From Ferribacterium limneticum (lineage in GTDB: Bacteria; Pseudomonadota; Gammaproteobacteria; Burkholderiales; Rhodocyclaceae): DNA of 64,000 nt. The stretch is taken from the NCBI RefSeq assembly GCF_020510565.1, contig NZ_CP075189.1, forward strand, positions 1,348,501 to 1,412,500, given 5' to 3'. This document shows positions 11,323 to 21,149 of this stretch, piece after piece. Each line of letters starts with the position of its first letter. Within the stretch, counting starts at the first letter, position 1. A model generated the notes under the pieces. That model was not told the origin of the DNA and made no database searches. It worked only from the letters and a program-made list of their open reading frames with translations. A program made the position numbers and the translations under genes.

Positions 11323-12243
11323 TTAGACGGTGGCCAGCCAGTCGGCGTGGGCAGCGGAGCGGCCATAGACCACGTCGAAGTACTTTTCCTGAAGCGCTTT
11401 GGTGATCGGGCCGCGATGGCCGGCGCCGATCTGCCGGTTGTCGAGTTCGCGGATCGGCGTCACTTCGGCGGCGGTGCCGGTGAAGAAGGCTTCGTCGGCG
11501 CAATAGACTTCGTCGCGGGTGATGCGTTTTTCGATGACTTCAACGCCCATTTCGCCGGCCAGCTGGATGACGGTGGCGCGCGTGATGCCTTCGAGGCAGG
11601 CCGTCAGGTCCGGTGTGTAGAGCTTGCCGTTCTTGACGATGAAAACGTTTTCGCCGGCGCCTTCGCAGACGTAGCCTTCCGGATCAAGCAGCAGGGCTTC
11701 GTCGTAGCCGTCGGTCGTCGCCTCGTTGTTGGCGAGGATCGAGTTCATGTAGTTGCCCGAGGCCTTGGCGCGGACCATGGTGATATTGACGTGGTGGCGG
11801 GTGAAGGACGAGGTCTTGATGCGGATGCCGCGTTCCATGCCCTCTTCGCCGAGGTAAGCACCCCACGGCCAGGCAGCGATGATGACGTGCACCTTGGCGC
11901 CCTTGGGGGAAACACCCATCTTTTCCGAGCCGTAGAAGGCGAGCGGACGCAGATAGCCGGATTCGAGATTGTTGGCGCGGATGACTTCCTTCTGCGCTTC
12001 GTTGAGCTCTTCGGCCGAGAACGGCATCTTCATCTGGAAGATGTGGGCCGAACGGAACAGGCGCTCGGTGTGCTCCTTGAGACGGAAAATCGCCGTGCCG
12101 CGTTCGGTCTTGTAGGCACGGACGCCCTCGAATACGCCCATGCCGTAGTGCAGCGAGTGGGTGAGGACGTGGGTGGTGGCTTCGCGCCAGGGCACCAGTT
12201 TTCCGTCTTGCCAAATAAAGCCGTCGCGATCCGACATGGACAT
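11323..12243 (-). CDS. ilvE: Branched-chain amino acid aminotransferase
   Basis: PLP-dependent fold type IV transaminase for the last step of Val, Leu and Ile synthesis. 306 residues as in E. coli IlvE. Visible features are HYGMGVFEG, the RAKASGNYMNS segment near the PLP Lys, the late FFTGTAAEVTPI signature and PITKALQEKYFD. First gene of a minus-strand run and divergent from the Nudix gene. Confidence 0.96.
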   Translation of the reverse strand: MSMSDRDGFIWQDGKLVPWREATTHVLTHSLHYGMGVFEGVRAYKTERGTAIFRLKEHTERLFRSAHIFQMKMPFSAEELNEAQKEVIRANNLESGYLRPLAFYGSEKMGVSPKGAKVHVIIAAWPWGAYLGEEGMERGIRIKTSSFTRHHVNITMVRAKASGNYMNSILANNEATTDGYDEALLLDPEGYVCEGAGENVFIVKNGKLYTPDLTACLEGITRATVIQLAGEMGVEVIEKRITRDEVYCADEAFFTGTAAEVTPIRELDNRQIGAGHRGPITKALQEKYFDVVYGRSAAHADWLATV

Positions 12244-12332
12244 GTTCGATTCTCCGTGTTGCGCCTGTAAAAGCCCACAATTCTAGCCGAAATCAGACGT
12301 TAAAATAACGCTTTTGCCGATAGAGCCTTGCC

Positions 12333-12782
12333 ATGGTCTGGAAACCCCACGTTACCGTCGCCGCCGTTGTCCAGCGCGATGGCAAATTCCTTCTGGTCGA
12401 GGAAGAAACCGAGGCCGGACTGGCCTTCAACCAGCCGGCCGGCCATCTCGAAGAGGGCGAGTCGCTGATCGATGCCGTGGCCCGCGAGGCGCTCGAAGAA
12501 ACGGCCTACCACTTCAAACCGACGCATCTGGTCGGCGTCTATAACTGGACGCATCCGACCAAGGACGATACGACCTACCTGCGCTTCGCCTTTGCCGGCG
12601 AATTGCGCGGTTACGAGGCGGGTCGGCCGCTTGATGACGGCATTGTCGCGGCGCGCTGGCTGACGCTTGACGAGGTCAGGGCGACACAGGAAAAGCACCG
12701 CAGCCCGCTGATCCTGCGCTGTATCGAGGATTTCTTGGCCGGCAAGAGTTGTCCGCTCGATCTGCTCGTTCATTTCGACTGA
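12333..12782 (+). CDS. Nudix hydrolase (NudJ-like)
   Basis: 149 residues. The Nudix box runs from Gly37 to about residue 59 (GHLEEGES, then REALEETA; Ala replaces the last Gly). The length, the N-terminal KPHVTVAAVV and the QPAGHLE context match NudJ (YmfB), a thiamine-pyrophosphate and nucleotide phosphatase that usually sits beside mnmA, as here. A possible -10 element TAAAAT lies at 12301-12306. Its stop overlaps the next start (ATGA arrangement, 12780-12784). Confidence 0.9.
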   Translation: MVWKPHVTVAAVVQRDGKFLLVEEETEAGLAFNQPAGHLEEGESLIDAVAREALEETAYHFKPTHLVGVYNWTHPTKDDTTYLRFAFAGELRGYEAGRPLDDGIVAARWLTLDEVRATQEKHRSPLILRCIEDFLAGKSCPLDLLVHFD

Positions 12783-13336
12783 TGCGTCGCTGGCTGCTTT
12801 CGCTTCTGTTCCTGCTCACGGGCGTGCTGCATGCCGATGAAACTGTGCGCATCTGCTACGGCTACGGTTGTCTGGTGCAGGCGGATATCCGTTACACCGA
12901 GGGGCAGCTCGGCGAGGTGCGGCGCATGCTGTTTGCCACGGTCAACCCGGAAAATGAGCGAAAAATGATATCGGCTGCGATCGGGCGTCTTTACGCCTGG
13001 GCTGGCGAGCAGTCGGATATCCACAACGACCGCGCCGGTAATTACGATGATGGGCATGTTTCCGGCAAGATGGACTGCATCGATCATTCGACGTCGACGA
13101 CGCGCCTGCTCAAGCTGCTCGAAGCGCGCGGCTATTTGCGCTGGCATCGGGTTCTTGAACCGGTGGCGCGGGATGTCGCGACGGTGTTTTTCGTGCACTG
13201 GTCGGCGGTGATCGAGGAAAAAACGGTTGGCGAAGCGCCACGCTTCGCCGTCGATAGCTGGTTCGTCGATAATGGACTGCCAGCGGTGGTTTTGCCGCTG
13301 GGTGAATGGAAGAAAGGGGCTGGGCCCGATGTCTGA
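12782..13336 (+). CDS. Exported protein, possibly transglutaminase-like
   Basis: 184 residues from the ATG at 12782 with a signal peptide ending LHADE. The pattern [20 protein letters not shown], then [11 protein letters not shown], then FAVDSWF, places Cys, His and Asp in the order seen in bacterial transglutaminase-like cysteine proteinases. This is my inference, not a recognised family match. Bases 12936-12971 are a CCACGGTC repeat read in frame as [12 protein letters not shown]. The end overlaps the mnmA start by 8 bases. Confidence 0.72.
   Translation: MRRWLLSLLFLLTGVLHADETVRICYGYGCLVQADIRYTEGQLGEVRRMLFATVNPENERKMISAAIGRLYAWAGEQSDIHNDRAGNYDDGHVSGKMDCIDHSTSTTRLLKLLEARGYLRWHRVLEPVARDVATVFFVHWSAVIEEKTVGEAPRFAVDSWFVDNGLPAVVLPLGEWKKGAGPDV
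12936..12971 (+). repeat. CCACGGTC repeat, copy 3 (inside exported-protein gene)
   Basis: Starts CCACGGTCAACCCGG and ends GAAAAATGATAT; the CGGCC segment is altered to GAGCG. 36 bases, read in frame on the coding strand. Confidence 0.7.
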
Positions 13337-14426
13337 AAAAACCGTGGTCGTCGGCTTGTCCGGCGGCGTTGATTCGTCCGTGGCGGCCTTGCTGCTCAAG
13401 CAGCAGGGCTGGAAGGTGATCGGCCTGTTCATGAAGAACTGGGAAGACGACGATACCGAGGAATACTGTTCGTCGCGCCAGGATCTGATTGATGTGATGA
13501 GTGTCGCCGACCGCATCGGCATTGACGTCGAGGTGGTCAATTTCGCTGCCGAATACCGTGAGCGCGTCTTTGCCGAATTCCTACGCGAATACCAGGCCGG
13601 GCGGACGCCGAATCCCGACATCCTGTGCAATTCCGAAATCAAGTTCAAGGCCTTCCTCGACCACGCCATGCAGCTCGGCGCCGACAAGATCGCCACCGGC
13701 CACTACGCCGGCGTGCGCGAGTTCAACGGCGAGTTCCAGTTGCTCAAGGCCGAGGATGGCACCAAGGATCAGAGCTATTTCCTCTATCGCCTGAATCAGG
13801 CGCAACTGTCGAAAACGCTGTTCCCGCTGGCCGACATCTACAAGCGCGAGGTGCGCAAGATCGCCGAAGCGGAAGGCTTGCACGTCGCGGCCAAGAAGGA
13901 TTCGACCGGCATTTGTTTCATCGGCGAACGGCCGTTCAAGGATTTTCTGTCGCGTTATCTGCCGCCGAAAAAAGGTGAAATTCGCCGCCTCGATGATGGC
14001 AAGGTGCTCGGCGAGCACGATGGCTTGATGTACCACACCATGGGCCAGCGCAAGGGTCTGCACATCGGTGGCCTGAAGGAAAAAGGCCAGCCCGGCGGCG
14101 GCGATCACGATGCCTGGTTCGTGGTCGGCAAGGACATGGAAAAGAACGTGTTGTACGTCGTTCAGGGGCACGACCATCGGGCCCTGCTCAAGGATGATCT
14201 GGTCGCCGAACAACTGAGCTGGGTTTCCGGCCGGGCGCCGCACACGCACTGGGTTTATACCGCCAAGCCACGTTACCGGACGGCCGATCAGCCTTGCGAG
14301 GTCGAGCGCGTCGATGGCGAAAGCTGCGAAATCCGCTTTGCCGAGCCGCAGTGGGCACTCACCCCGGGACAATCGGTCGTGCTCTACGAGAGCCGGGTTT
14401 GTCTGGGGGGTGGCGTTATCCGCTGA
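13329..14426 (+). CDS. mnmA: tRNA-specific 2-thiouridylase
   Basis: Thiolates U34 of tRNA-Lys, -Glu and -Gln. The start is the ATG at 13329, inside the end of the previous gene, giving 365 residues as expected. Visible are the PP-loop [11 protein letters not shown], the first catalytic Cys in [12 protein letters not shown], the second in [12 protein letters not shown], and [10 protein letters not shown] in the C-terminal domain. The Nudix-mnmA pairing is common in proteobacteria. Confidence 0.97.
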   Translation: MSEKTVVVGLSGGVDSSVAALLLKQQGWKVIGLFMKNWEDDDTEEYCSSRQDLIDVMSVADRIGIDVEVVNFAAEYRERVFAEFLREYQAGRTPNPDILCNSEIKFKAFLDHAMQLGADKIATGHYAGVREFNGEFQLLKAEDGTKDQSYFLYRLNQAQLSKTLFPLADIYKREVRKIAEAEGLHVAAKKDSTGICFIGERPFKDFLSRYLPPKKGEIRRLDDGKVLGEHDGLMYHTMGQRKGLHIGGLKEKGQPGGGDHDAWFVVGKDMEKNVLYVVQGHDHRALLKDDLVAEQLSWVSGRAPHTHWVYTAKPRYRTADQPCEVERVDGESCEIRFAEPQWALTPGQSVVLYESRVCLGGGVIR

Positions 14427-14432
14427 GCGGAA

Positions 14433-15038
14433 TCAAACGTCCTTGCCGCGCAGGGACGATTTTTCGATGGCGTTCGTGAAGGCGTGGAGCAGGTCGGGGT
14501 CGTGCTTGATGCCGCTTTCCTGCTCAAGGATGCCCATGACCACGCCGTGCGAACGGGCACGCTGGTAGGCGCGGGTGTCGATCATCGCGTCGTAGCTGTC
14601 GGTCAGCGAAATGATCCGGGCGTACAACGGAATGTCGGTTCCGGAGAGTCGGTCCGGGTAGCCGGAGCCATCGAAATGCTCATGGTGGTGACGGACGGTC
14701 TTGGCCACGGTCGAGGCCTTGTCACCATCGATGGCGAGAATGATGCGTTCGCCGATTTCGGCGTGCTGTTTCATGCAGGCCCACTCGTCTTCTTCGAACG
14801 ACGCCGGTTTGTGCAGAACGCGGTCGGGAATGCCGATTTTGCCGATGTCGTGAAACTGGGCGCCGAGCGCCAACAGTTCGATTTCGTCTTCGCTCAGGCC
14901 AATGTGATAACCCAGGCCGGCCGCCAGTTGGACGACCCGGTCGGAATGCGCGCGGGTGTGATGGTCGCGCTGCCCGAGAGCAACGGTCAGGGTGCGGGCA
15001 ATGCTGCTTAGCGGGCTGGTATCTGGGGTGCAGTTCAC
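14433..15038 (-). CDS. HD-GYP domain protein
   Basis: Probable c-di-GMP phosphodiesterase made almost only of the catalytic domain. 201 residues from GTG at 15038, chosen because GAGGAG sits 7 bases upstream; longer in-frame starts add a stretch with no domain character. Seen: HDIGKIG (His63-Asp64), HAEIGERII, and the complete HHEHFDGSGYP signature with GYP intact. No receiver or sensor domain is attached, so input must come from elsewhere. Confidence 0.88.
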   Translation of the reverse strand: MNCTPDTSPLSSIARTLTVALGQRDHHTRAHSDRVVQLAAGLGYHIGLSEDEIELLALGAQFHDIGKIGIPDRVLHKPASFEEDEWACMKQHAEIGERIILAIDGDKASTVAKTVRHHHEHFDGSGYPDRLSGTDIPLYARIISLTDSYDAMIDTRAYQRARSHGVVMGILEQESGIKHDPDLLHAFTNAIEKSSLRGKDV

Positions 15039-15189
15039 GGTCGGACTCCTCGTGCAAATCAGTTCATGCAGAAGTCGACCTTCGGTTTGTGCCAAGGGTT
15101 CAACTCTTTGGCGATTGGCCAATGAAAACTGATCGGCCAATGACCATGAGGATCGCATGTGCCCACGTTTTGCCGGCCGATAGGGCATC

Positions 15190-15798
15190 TCAGTCGTGCG
15201 GCACGGTATCCGCAAACGGCGCGCGCTGCATCAGCTTGTCGTAGAGCTTGCCCAGATTTGCGTGGTTTTCCTGCCAGTCGATTTCCGGGAAACGGAAGCG
15301 CAGGTAGCCGAGCGCAGTGCCGACGGCGATGTCGGCCATCGAAAAGTGGGTACCCATGCAGAAGCTCTTTTCACCGAGTTCCCTGGCCATGAAGTCGAGA
15401 CTGCGCAAGACCTTGCCGTGCTGGCGCGTGATCCAGCTGGCGCTTTGCTCTTTTTTCGGGCGCTTGCCTTCGAGCAGGGCGCTCACCGCGGCATCAAGCA
15501 CGCCGTCGGCCAGGGCTTCCCAGCGCTTGACCTCGGTGCGTTCGCGATTGGGGGCGGGGAACAGCTTGTTGTTGGGCGTGACGTTGTCGATGTACTCGAC
15601 GATGACGCGCGAATCGAACAGCGGCGTCTGGTCGTCGAGCACCAGCACGGGAATCTTGCCGAGCGGGTTGATGTCGGGAACCTTGCTGTCTTCCGTCCAC
15701 GGTGAATCGATGACGAATTCGTAGTCGATCTTTTTTTCGGCCAGCACGATCCGCACTTTTCGTGCAAACGGGCTGGTATGGGAGCCGATCAGCTTCAT
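15190..15798 (-). CDS. Glutathione S-transferase family protein
   Basis: 202 residues. N-terminal thioredoxin fold MKLIGSHTSPFARKVRIVLAE with Ser at the active-site position, then NPLGKIPVLVLDD and the FDSRVIVEYID glutathione-binding segment; an all-helical C-terminal domain with FSMADIAVGTALGYL follows. The ATG at 15798 gives the standard N-terminus. Substrate unknown. Divergent from purB. Confidence 0.92.
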   Translation of the reverse strand: MKLIGSHTSPFARKVRIVLAEKKIDYEFVIDSPWTEDSKVPDINPLGKIPVLVLDDQTPLFDSRVIVEYIDNVTPNNKLFPAPNRERTEVKRWEALADGVLDAAVSALLEGKRPKKEQSASWITRQHGKVLRSLDFMARELGEKSFCMGTHFSMADIAVGTALGYLRFRFPEIDWQENHANLGKLYDKLMQRAPFADTVPHD

Positions 15799-15862
15799 CG
15801 TGAGCTCTCTGATTTGGGGAGTTCGATTATAGCGTATGGCGACGCCTTCGCCGGGCGGGTAA

Positions 15863-17260
<1,398 letters not shown>

Positions 17261-17536
17261 ATGCAGTGCGCCAAATGCGGGCAGGAAGTGCCGGCCGACG
17301 CCATCTACTGTCCGCATTGCACCGGTGAGCGGAAGACGACTGACCGCCAGGTGATCAACGGCGGCATCCGGGGCGGGCTGATCGGCCTGTTCCTCGGTCT
17401 GCTGCCCGCCGCCTGGCTGCTCTTTGATTTTGGTGCCGAGCGCGGCATCAAGGCGATTGCCTTCATCGTGCCGGCCGTCACGTTTACCACCGGGCTGATC
17501 ATCGGTCTGGTCAAAGCCAAGCGGGAGTGGAAGTAG
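17261..17536 (+). CDS. Zinc-ribbon membrane protein
   Basis: 91 residues. The N-terminus has CAKC and CPHC pairs (zinc ribbon, residues 3-20), followed by two transmembrane helices (about 38-57 and 66-84) with a basic tail. The ATG immediately follows the purB stop, so it is likely co-transcribed. Function unknown. Confidence 0.85.
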   Translation: MQCAKCGQEVPADAIYCPHCTGERKTTDRQVINGGIRGGLIGLFLGLLPAAWLLFDFGAERGIKAIAFIVPAVTFTTGLIIGLVKAKREWK

Positions 17537-17552
17537 GGCGTCCGCCCGATTG

Positions 17553-17606
17553 CCACGGTCAACCGGGTTTACTACGTGAAACGTAAAAAACGCCGAAAAA
17601 TGAAAT
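17553..17606 (+). repeat. CCACGGTC repeat, copy 4, interrupted by 17 bases
   Basis: Starts CCACGGTCAACCGGG (17553-17567) and resumes at 17585 with an A run, CGCCG and AAAAATGAAAT. The intervening 17 bases hold the palindrome TACGT-GAA-ACGTA. Intergenic, upstream of the DUF2322 gene. Confidence 0.75.
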
Positions 17607-17654
17607 AGTTGGGGCGGGGGCGGCTTCCCCGTCCGCATCCACGAAAGGTCATCC

Positions 17655-17972
17655 ATGTCTTTTGCCGAAAACCTCAAGAAATTGCCGGGAATTTCACACC
17701 TGGCCGCCATCAACCTGCTCGACGCCGAGGGCAATGTCGTCGCCGCCATCGAAAACAAGGCGGGCAGCCAGGGTTCTCTGGCGGTGTATAACCATCTGGC
17801 GCAAACCTACGGCTCGATCAACGTCGAGGCCGCCAAAAAGGGCATGGAAGTCTTCGCCGAGCACACAGAGGATGAACGCGCCAATCCGGGCAAACATCCG
17901 AACATCGCCCGCCTAATCGCCATCGAGCAAGGCGCCCCGGCGCTGCGCGTCAAGCACGTTTTCGCAGTCTGA
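17655..17972 (+). CDS. DUF2322 family protein
   Basis: 105 residues. MSFAENLKKLPGISHLAAI at the N-terminus, then NLLDAEGNVVAAIENKAGSQGS and NVEAAKKGMEVFAEHTEDER, match the small DUF2322 family of beta- and gammaproteobacteria. No signal peptide or membrane helix. Often found near respiratory or redox genes; function unknown. Confidence 0.85.
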   Translation: MSFAENLKKLPGISHLAAINLLDAEGNVVAAIENKAGSQGSLAVYNHLAQTYGSINVEAAKKGMEVFAEHTEDERANPGKHPNIARLIAIEQGAPALRVKHVFAV

Positions 17973-18136
17973 TTCAGACTATTCAAAATGGCTCAGGATG
18001 TCCGTGAAAAATGCTCACGGCAAAGATCAACGGCGATGTCATATTAGCAAGTTATAATTTTCATGGAATAAATCGCGGGTTTTGGTCGTTTACCCGACGC
18101 AGCCCACCTTTCCTCAATGAAAACGGAGAATACGCA

Positions 18137-18595
18137 ATGAAATCCAAGCTTCTGCTCGCCCTGTTGACCGTCACCCTGGCTGGCACTGCCGCCGCTCAGG
18201 TCAAGGTTGAAGACGCCATCAAGTTCCGCCAGTCCGGCTATGGCTTCATGGCCTGGAATATGGGCCGCATCAAGATGAACGTTGAGGGTGGCCAGTTCAA
18301 CAAGGAAGAGGTCATCAAGGCGGCCAACGCCATCCAGGCTATCGCCAATTCCGGCATGGGCGCGCTCTACGTGCCGGGTAGCGACAAGGGCACCGGCTGG
18401 GAAGCCACCCGCGCCAAGCCGGGCATCTTTACCGACAAGGAAAATGTCGGCAAGCTCGCCATGGCCTTCAACAAGGAAGCCAACGAAATGGCCAAGGTCG
18501 CTGCCACCGGCGATGCAGCTGCCGTTGGCGCTCAGTTGGGCAAGCTGGGCGGCTCCTGCAAGGGTTGCCACGACGACTACAAGGCCAAGAAATAA
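18137..18595 (+). CDS. Cytochrome c' (class II c-type cytochrome)
   Basis: 152 residues with a signal peptide ending TAAAQ. A four-helix bundle with heme site CKGCH close to the C-terminus, as in cytochromes c', and the typical FRQSGYGFMAWNMGRIK first helix. Members bind NO and CO at a five-coordinate heme; NO buffering fits the denitrification genes nearby but is inferred. A hexamer TATAAT at 18053-18058 is a candidate -10. The cytochrome b gene follows after a terminator. Confidence 0.92.
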   Translation: MKSKLLLALLTVTLAGTAAAQVKVEDAIKFRQSGYGFMAWNMGRIKMNVEGGQFNKEEVIKAANAIQAIANSGMGALYVPGSDKGTGWEATRAKPGIFTDKENVGKLAMAFNKEANEMAKVAATGDAAAVGAQLGKLGGSCKGCHDDYKAKK

Positions 18596-18618
18596 AGCGA
18601 TTTAAAATCGCCAGTACG

Positions 18619-18643
18619 GGCACCTGCGGGTGCCTGTTTTTTT
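18619..18643 (+). terminator. Rho-independent terminator after cytochrome c' gene
   Basis: Stem GGCACC/GGTGCC with loop TGCG (18619-18634), followed by TG and a T run. It lies 24 bases after the stop. Confidence 0.88.
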
Positions 18644-18668
18644 ACCAAGCTAACTACAAGGCCCGACC

Positions 18669-19361
18669 ATGAACCGCCAACGAATTCGCCTCTGGGATCT
18701 GCCGACTCGCCTGTTTCACTGGCTGCTCGTGCTGGCCGTCATCGCGGCCGTCGTTAGCGGCCAGTTGGGCGGCAAGCTGATTGACGTGCACGGGAAGATC
18801 GGCCTGGCCATCGTTGGCCTGATTGCCTTTCGTCTCGTCTGGGGCTTCGCCGGTTCGACCTACGCGCGCTTCGCCCAGTTCTTCCCGACGCCGGCCAGAA
18901 TCAAGGTCTATCTGAAAGGCGAATGGCGCGGCCTCGGCCACAATCCGCTCGGCGGACTCTCCGTTTTTAGCCTTATTTTCCTGTTGACCGTACAAGTGCT
19001 CAGCGGCCTGTTCGCCAACGACGACATCGCCTTCGTCGGCCCTTTGTTCGAACTGATCGACAAATCGCTCAGCGACCGCCTGAGCGGCGTCCACCACCTG
19101 CTCTCCAATGTCCTGATCGCCCTCGTCGTCCTCCATGTCGGCGCAGTCATCTTCCATGGCCGCGTCAAGAAGGATGATCTGGTCAAGCCGATGCTGACCG
19201 GCTGGAAGGAAGGCGCGACCGGCGAGCCGGCCAGCGGCGGCGGCATCATCGCCTTGGTGGTGGCCTTGCTCATTGCCGGTTTGGCCGTCTATGGCGCCAG
19301 CGGCGCCTGGCTACCCGAGCCGCCACCCTCGCCGGCAGCGGTCGAAACGCCGAGCTGGTGA
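18669..19361 (+). CDS. Cytochrome b561-type membrane protein
   Basis: 230 residues with four or five membrane helices. His residues in FHWLL, VHGKIG, VHHLLSN and VLHVG are positioned as axial ligands for two b hemes. Proteins of this family often sit beside cytochrome c' or cytochrome c genes and pass electrons between quinol and periplasmic cytochromes. The C-terminus adds one more helix and a Pro-rich tail. Confidence 0.88.
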   Translation: MNRQRIRLWDLPTRLFHWLLVLAVIAAVVSGQLGGKLIDVHGKIGLAIVGLIAFRLVWGFAGSTYARFAQFFPTPARIKVYLKGEWRGLGHNPLGGLSVFSLIFLLTVQVLSGLFANDDIAFVGPLFELIDKSLSDRLSGVHHLLSNVLIALVVLHVGAVIFHGRVKKDDLVKPMLTGWKEGATGEPASGGGIIALVVALLIAGLAVYGASGAWLPEPPPSPAAVETPSW

Positions 19362-19584
19362 TTGCCTGGTGATCTGCCGGGAGCCGCTATCTGTGGCTAT
19401 ATCCTGAAACTGACGTTCGGGCATAACGTCGTATGCATTAGGGCGAATTTTCGTTTGCGCTATCAATGCTGCGTCTGAATGTTTTTGGTTGTTTGGTTTT
19501 GGCAGATGCAAGGCAAATTACTATGAGCGCTGATCATCGTCCGACGTTTTGTCGTTTCCTCAAACGTAATTGGGAATGTATGTA

Positions 19585-20064
19585 ATGAACGCGTATCACG
19601 CAAGATGGATTTATATTTTCATTCTTTTTGTCACAGTTGGTGGTTGCGCTGTCACCGGACCTGGGCCAAAAGATTCTGGTTTTTCTCTGGCAGCCCGTAC
19701 CCTTCCAGCAGCCAAAACCGCGGTCTATACGATTTCATCGACCTGGTATCCGAACACAATGTTAGGAAGCGTTGATTCTTTCCATGCGAGTTCTACGCCC
19801 GGCCGTTTGTTCGTTTCGCCAGAGCGGTTAACCTTTGCCGTGTTTGACGATGCTACAAACTCGTTTTTGCTGGCTTATGAGGTTGCTCGCTCGGATGTTC
19901 GGTGGCTAACCATCAAGGATCATGGCCTTGCTAGGATCATCCGCCTCCAGTCGGGGGCCTCGGTAAATAGTTTCCTGTTCGGAGATGGGGAGACCATCGA
20001 TGGGAAATTCTTCGGCAAGGATGAAGTCGCCAAGTATTTATTGAGTCTGTATCCCTATGAATGA
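19585..20064 (+). CDS. Putative lipoprotein
   Basis: 159 residues from the ATG at 19585; ATG at 19576 is possible. A hydrophobic N-terminus ends in the lipobox VGGC, so it is likely lipid-anchored. The C-terminal part (about 70-150) has alternating hydrophobic strands (RLFVSPERLTFAVFDD, YEVARSDVRWLTIKD) that suggest a PH-like barrel; that is inference. The gene and its 220-base leader are visibly AT-richer than neighbours, a hint of transfer. Function unknown. Confidence 0.72.
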   Translation: MNAYHARWIYIFILFVTVGGCAVTGPGPKDSGFSLAARTLPAAKTAVYTISSTWYPNTMLGSVDSFHASSTPGRLFVSPERLTFAVFDDATNSFLLAYEVARSDVRWLTIKDHGLARIIRLQSGASVNSFLFGDGETIDGKFFGKDEVAKYLLSLYPYE

Positions 20065-20112
20065 AGGTGCGTTCAGTCGATCAATTTGAGGCACCTAGCC
20101 ATCGCCCAAAAT

Positions 20113-20148
20113 AAAAAAGCCGCCAAATTTCAATTTGGCGGCTTTTTT
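20113..20148. terminator. Bidirectional terminator between the lipoprotein gene and secF
   Basis: Long perfect stem AAAAAAGCCGCCAAATT/AATTTGGCGGCTTTTTT with a two-base loop. A and T runs on both sides serve both strands. Its right arm is part of a CCACGGTC repeat copy. Confidence 0.9.
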
Positions 20149-20162
20149 CCGGTTGACCGTGG
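20127..20162 (-). repeat. CCACGGTC repeat, copy 5 (within terminator)
   Basis: On the minus strand it starts CCACGGTCAACCGG, then an A run, GCCGCC and AAATTGAAAT. It overlaps the right arm of the terminator. Confidence 0.85.
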
Positions 20163-20169
20163 GATTCGC

Positions 20170-21114
20170 TTAAACGACCGCGCCGTCCTCGTTGGCGCCT
20201 TCGATGACCTTGGTCTTGGTGATGAACTGTTCGCGCGAGACGCCGAGCCACATGACTAGCGGGCTGGCGACGAGGACCGAGGAGTAGATGCCGAAGCAGA
20301 TGCCGATGGTCAGGGCCATGGCGAAGTAGTGCAGGGTTTCGCCGCCGAAGATCAGCATCGAGAGGACCATGAGCTGGGTGCTGCCGTGGGTGATGATGGT
20401 CCGGCTGATGGTGCTCGTGATGGCGTGGTCGAGGACTTGCGGCGTGGTCAGGCCGCGGACCTTCTTGAAAGTTTCGCGCACCCGGTCGAAGACGACGACC
20501 GACTCGTTGACCGAGTAGCCGAGGACGGCGAGGACGGCGGCCAGCACGGAGAGCGAGAACTCCCACTGGAAGAAGGCGAAGAAGCCGAGAATGATCACCA
20601 CGTCGTGCAGGTTGGCGATGATGGCTGACACCGAAAAGCGCCATTCGAAGCGGAATGCGAGGTAGATGACGATGCCGATGACGACGAGCAGCAGGGCCAT
20701 GGCGCCGTTTTCGGCGAGTTCCTTGCCGACCTGTGGGCCGACGAATTCGACGCGACGCAGTTCGGCGCCCGGCGCTTCGGCTTCGAGCGATTTCATGACC
20801 GATTCACCGATCTGATTGCTGTTCTGGTCGCTCTTGAGCGGCAGACGGATCATGACGTCCTGCGACGAGCCGAAATTCTGCACGGCGTAGTCGGTGAAGC
20901 CGGCCTTGCCCAGCGCGCCGCGAATCTTTTCGAGATCGGCTGCCTGCTGGTAGTGGGTTTCGATCAGCGTGCCGCCGGTGAATTCGACCGATAGGTGCAG
21001 GCCCTTGGTGAACAGGAAGACGACGGCGAGGATGAAGGTGAGGAGCGAAATGACATTGAACGTCAGCGCATGGCGCATGAACGGAATGTCTTTCTGGATG
21101 CGGAAAAATTCCAT
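20170..21114 (-). CDS. secF: Protein translocase subunit SecF
   Basis: Inner-membrane partner of SecD that uses the proton gradient to help Sec export. 314 residues with six membrane helices. The family motif GGTLIETHY follows the first helix, and YSVNESVVVFDRVRE and HGSTQLMVLSMLIFGG are the conserved membrane segments. 12 bases after secD. Confidence 0.97.
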   Translation of the reverse strand: MEFFRIQKDIPFMRHALTFNVISLLTFILAVVFLFTKGLHLSVEFTGGTLIETHYQQAADLEKIRGALGKAGFTDYAVQNFGSSQDVMIRLPLKSDQNSNQIGESVMKSLEAEAPGAELRRVEFVGPQVGKELAENGAMALLLVVIGIVIYLAFRFEWRFSVSAIIANLHDVVIILGFFAFFQWEFSLSVLAAVLAVLGYSVNESVVVFDRVRETFKKVRGLTTPQVLDHAITSTISRTIITHGSTQLMVLSMLIFGGETLHYFAMALTIGICFGIYSSVLVASPLVMWLGVSREQFITKTKVIEGANEDGAVV

Positions 21115-21149
21115 TTTCGTTTTTCCTTATTTTTTGCCGTTGACCGTGG
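21109..21149 (-). repeat. Degenerate CCACGGTC repeat at the secD/secF junction
   Basis: On the minus strand it starts CCACGGTCAACGGC and ends CGAAAATGGAAT, with about five extra bases in the middle. It encodes the last residues and stop of SecD and reaches the secF start. Confidence 0.5.

Noticed and set aside
10273..12270. 665-codon plus-strand frame over waaF, the zinc-finger gene and ilvE
   Set aside because: Crosses three well-supported minus-strand genes and a terminator hairpin.
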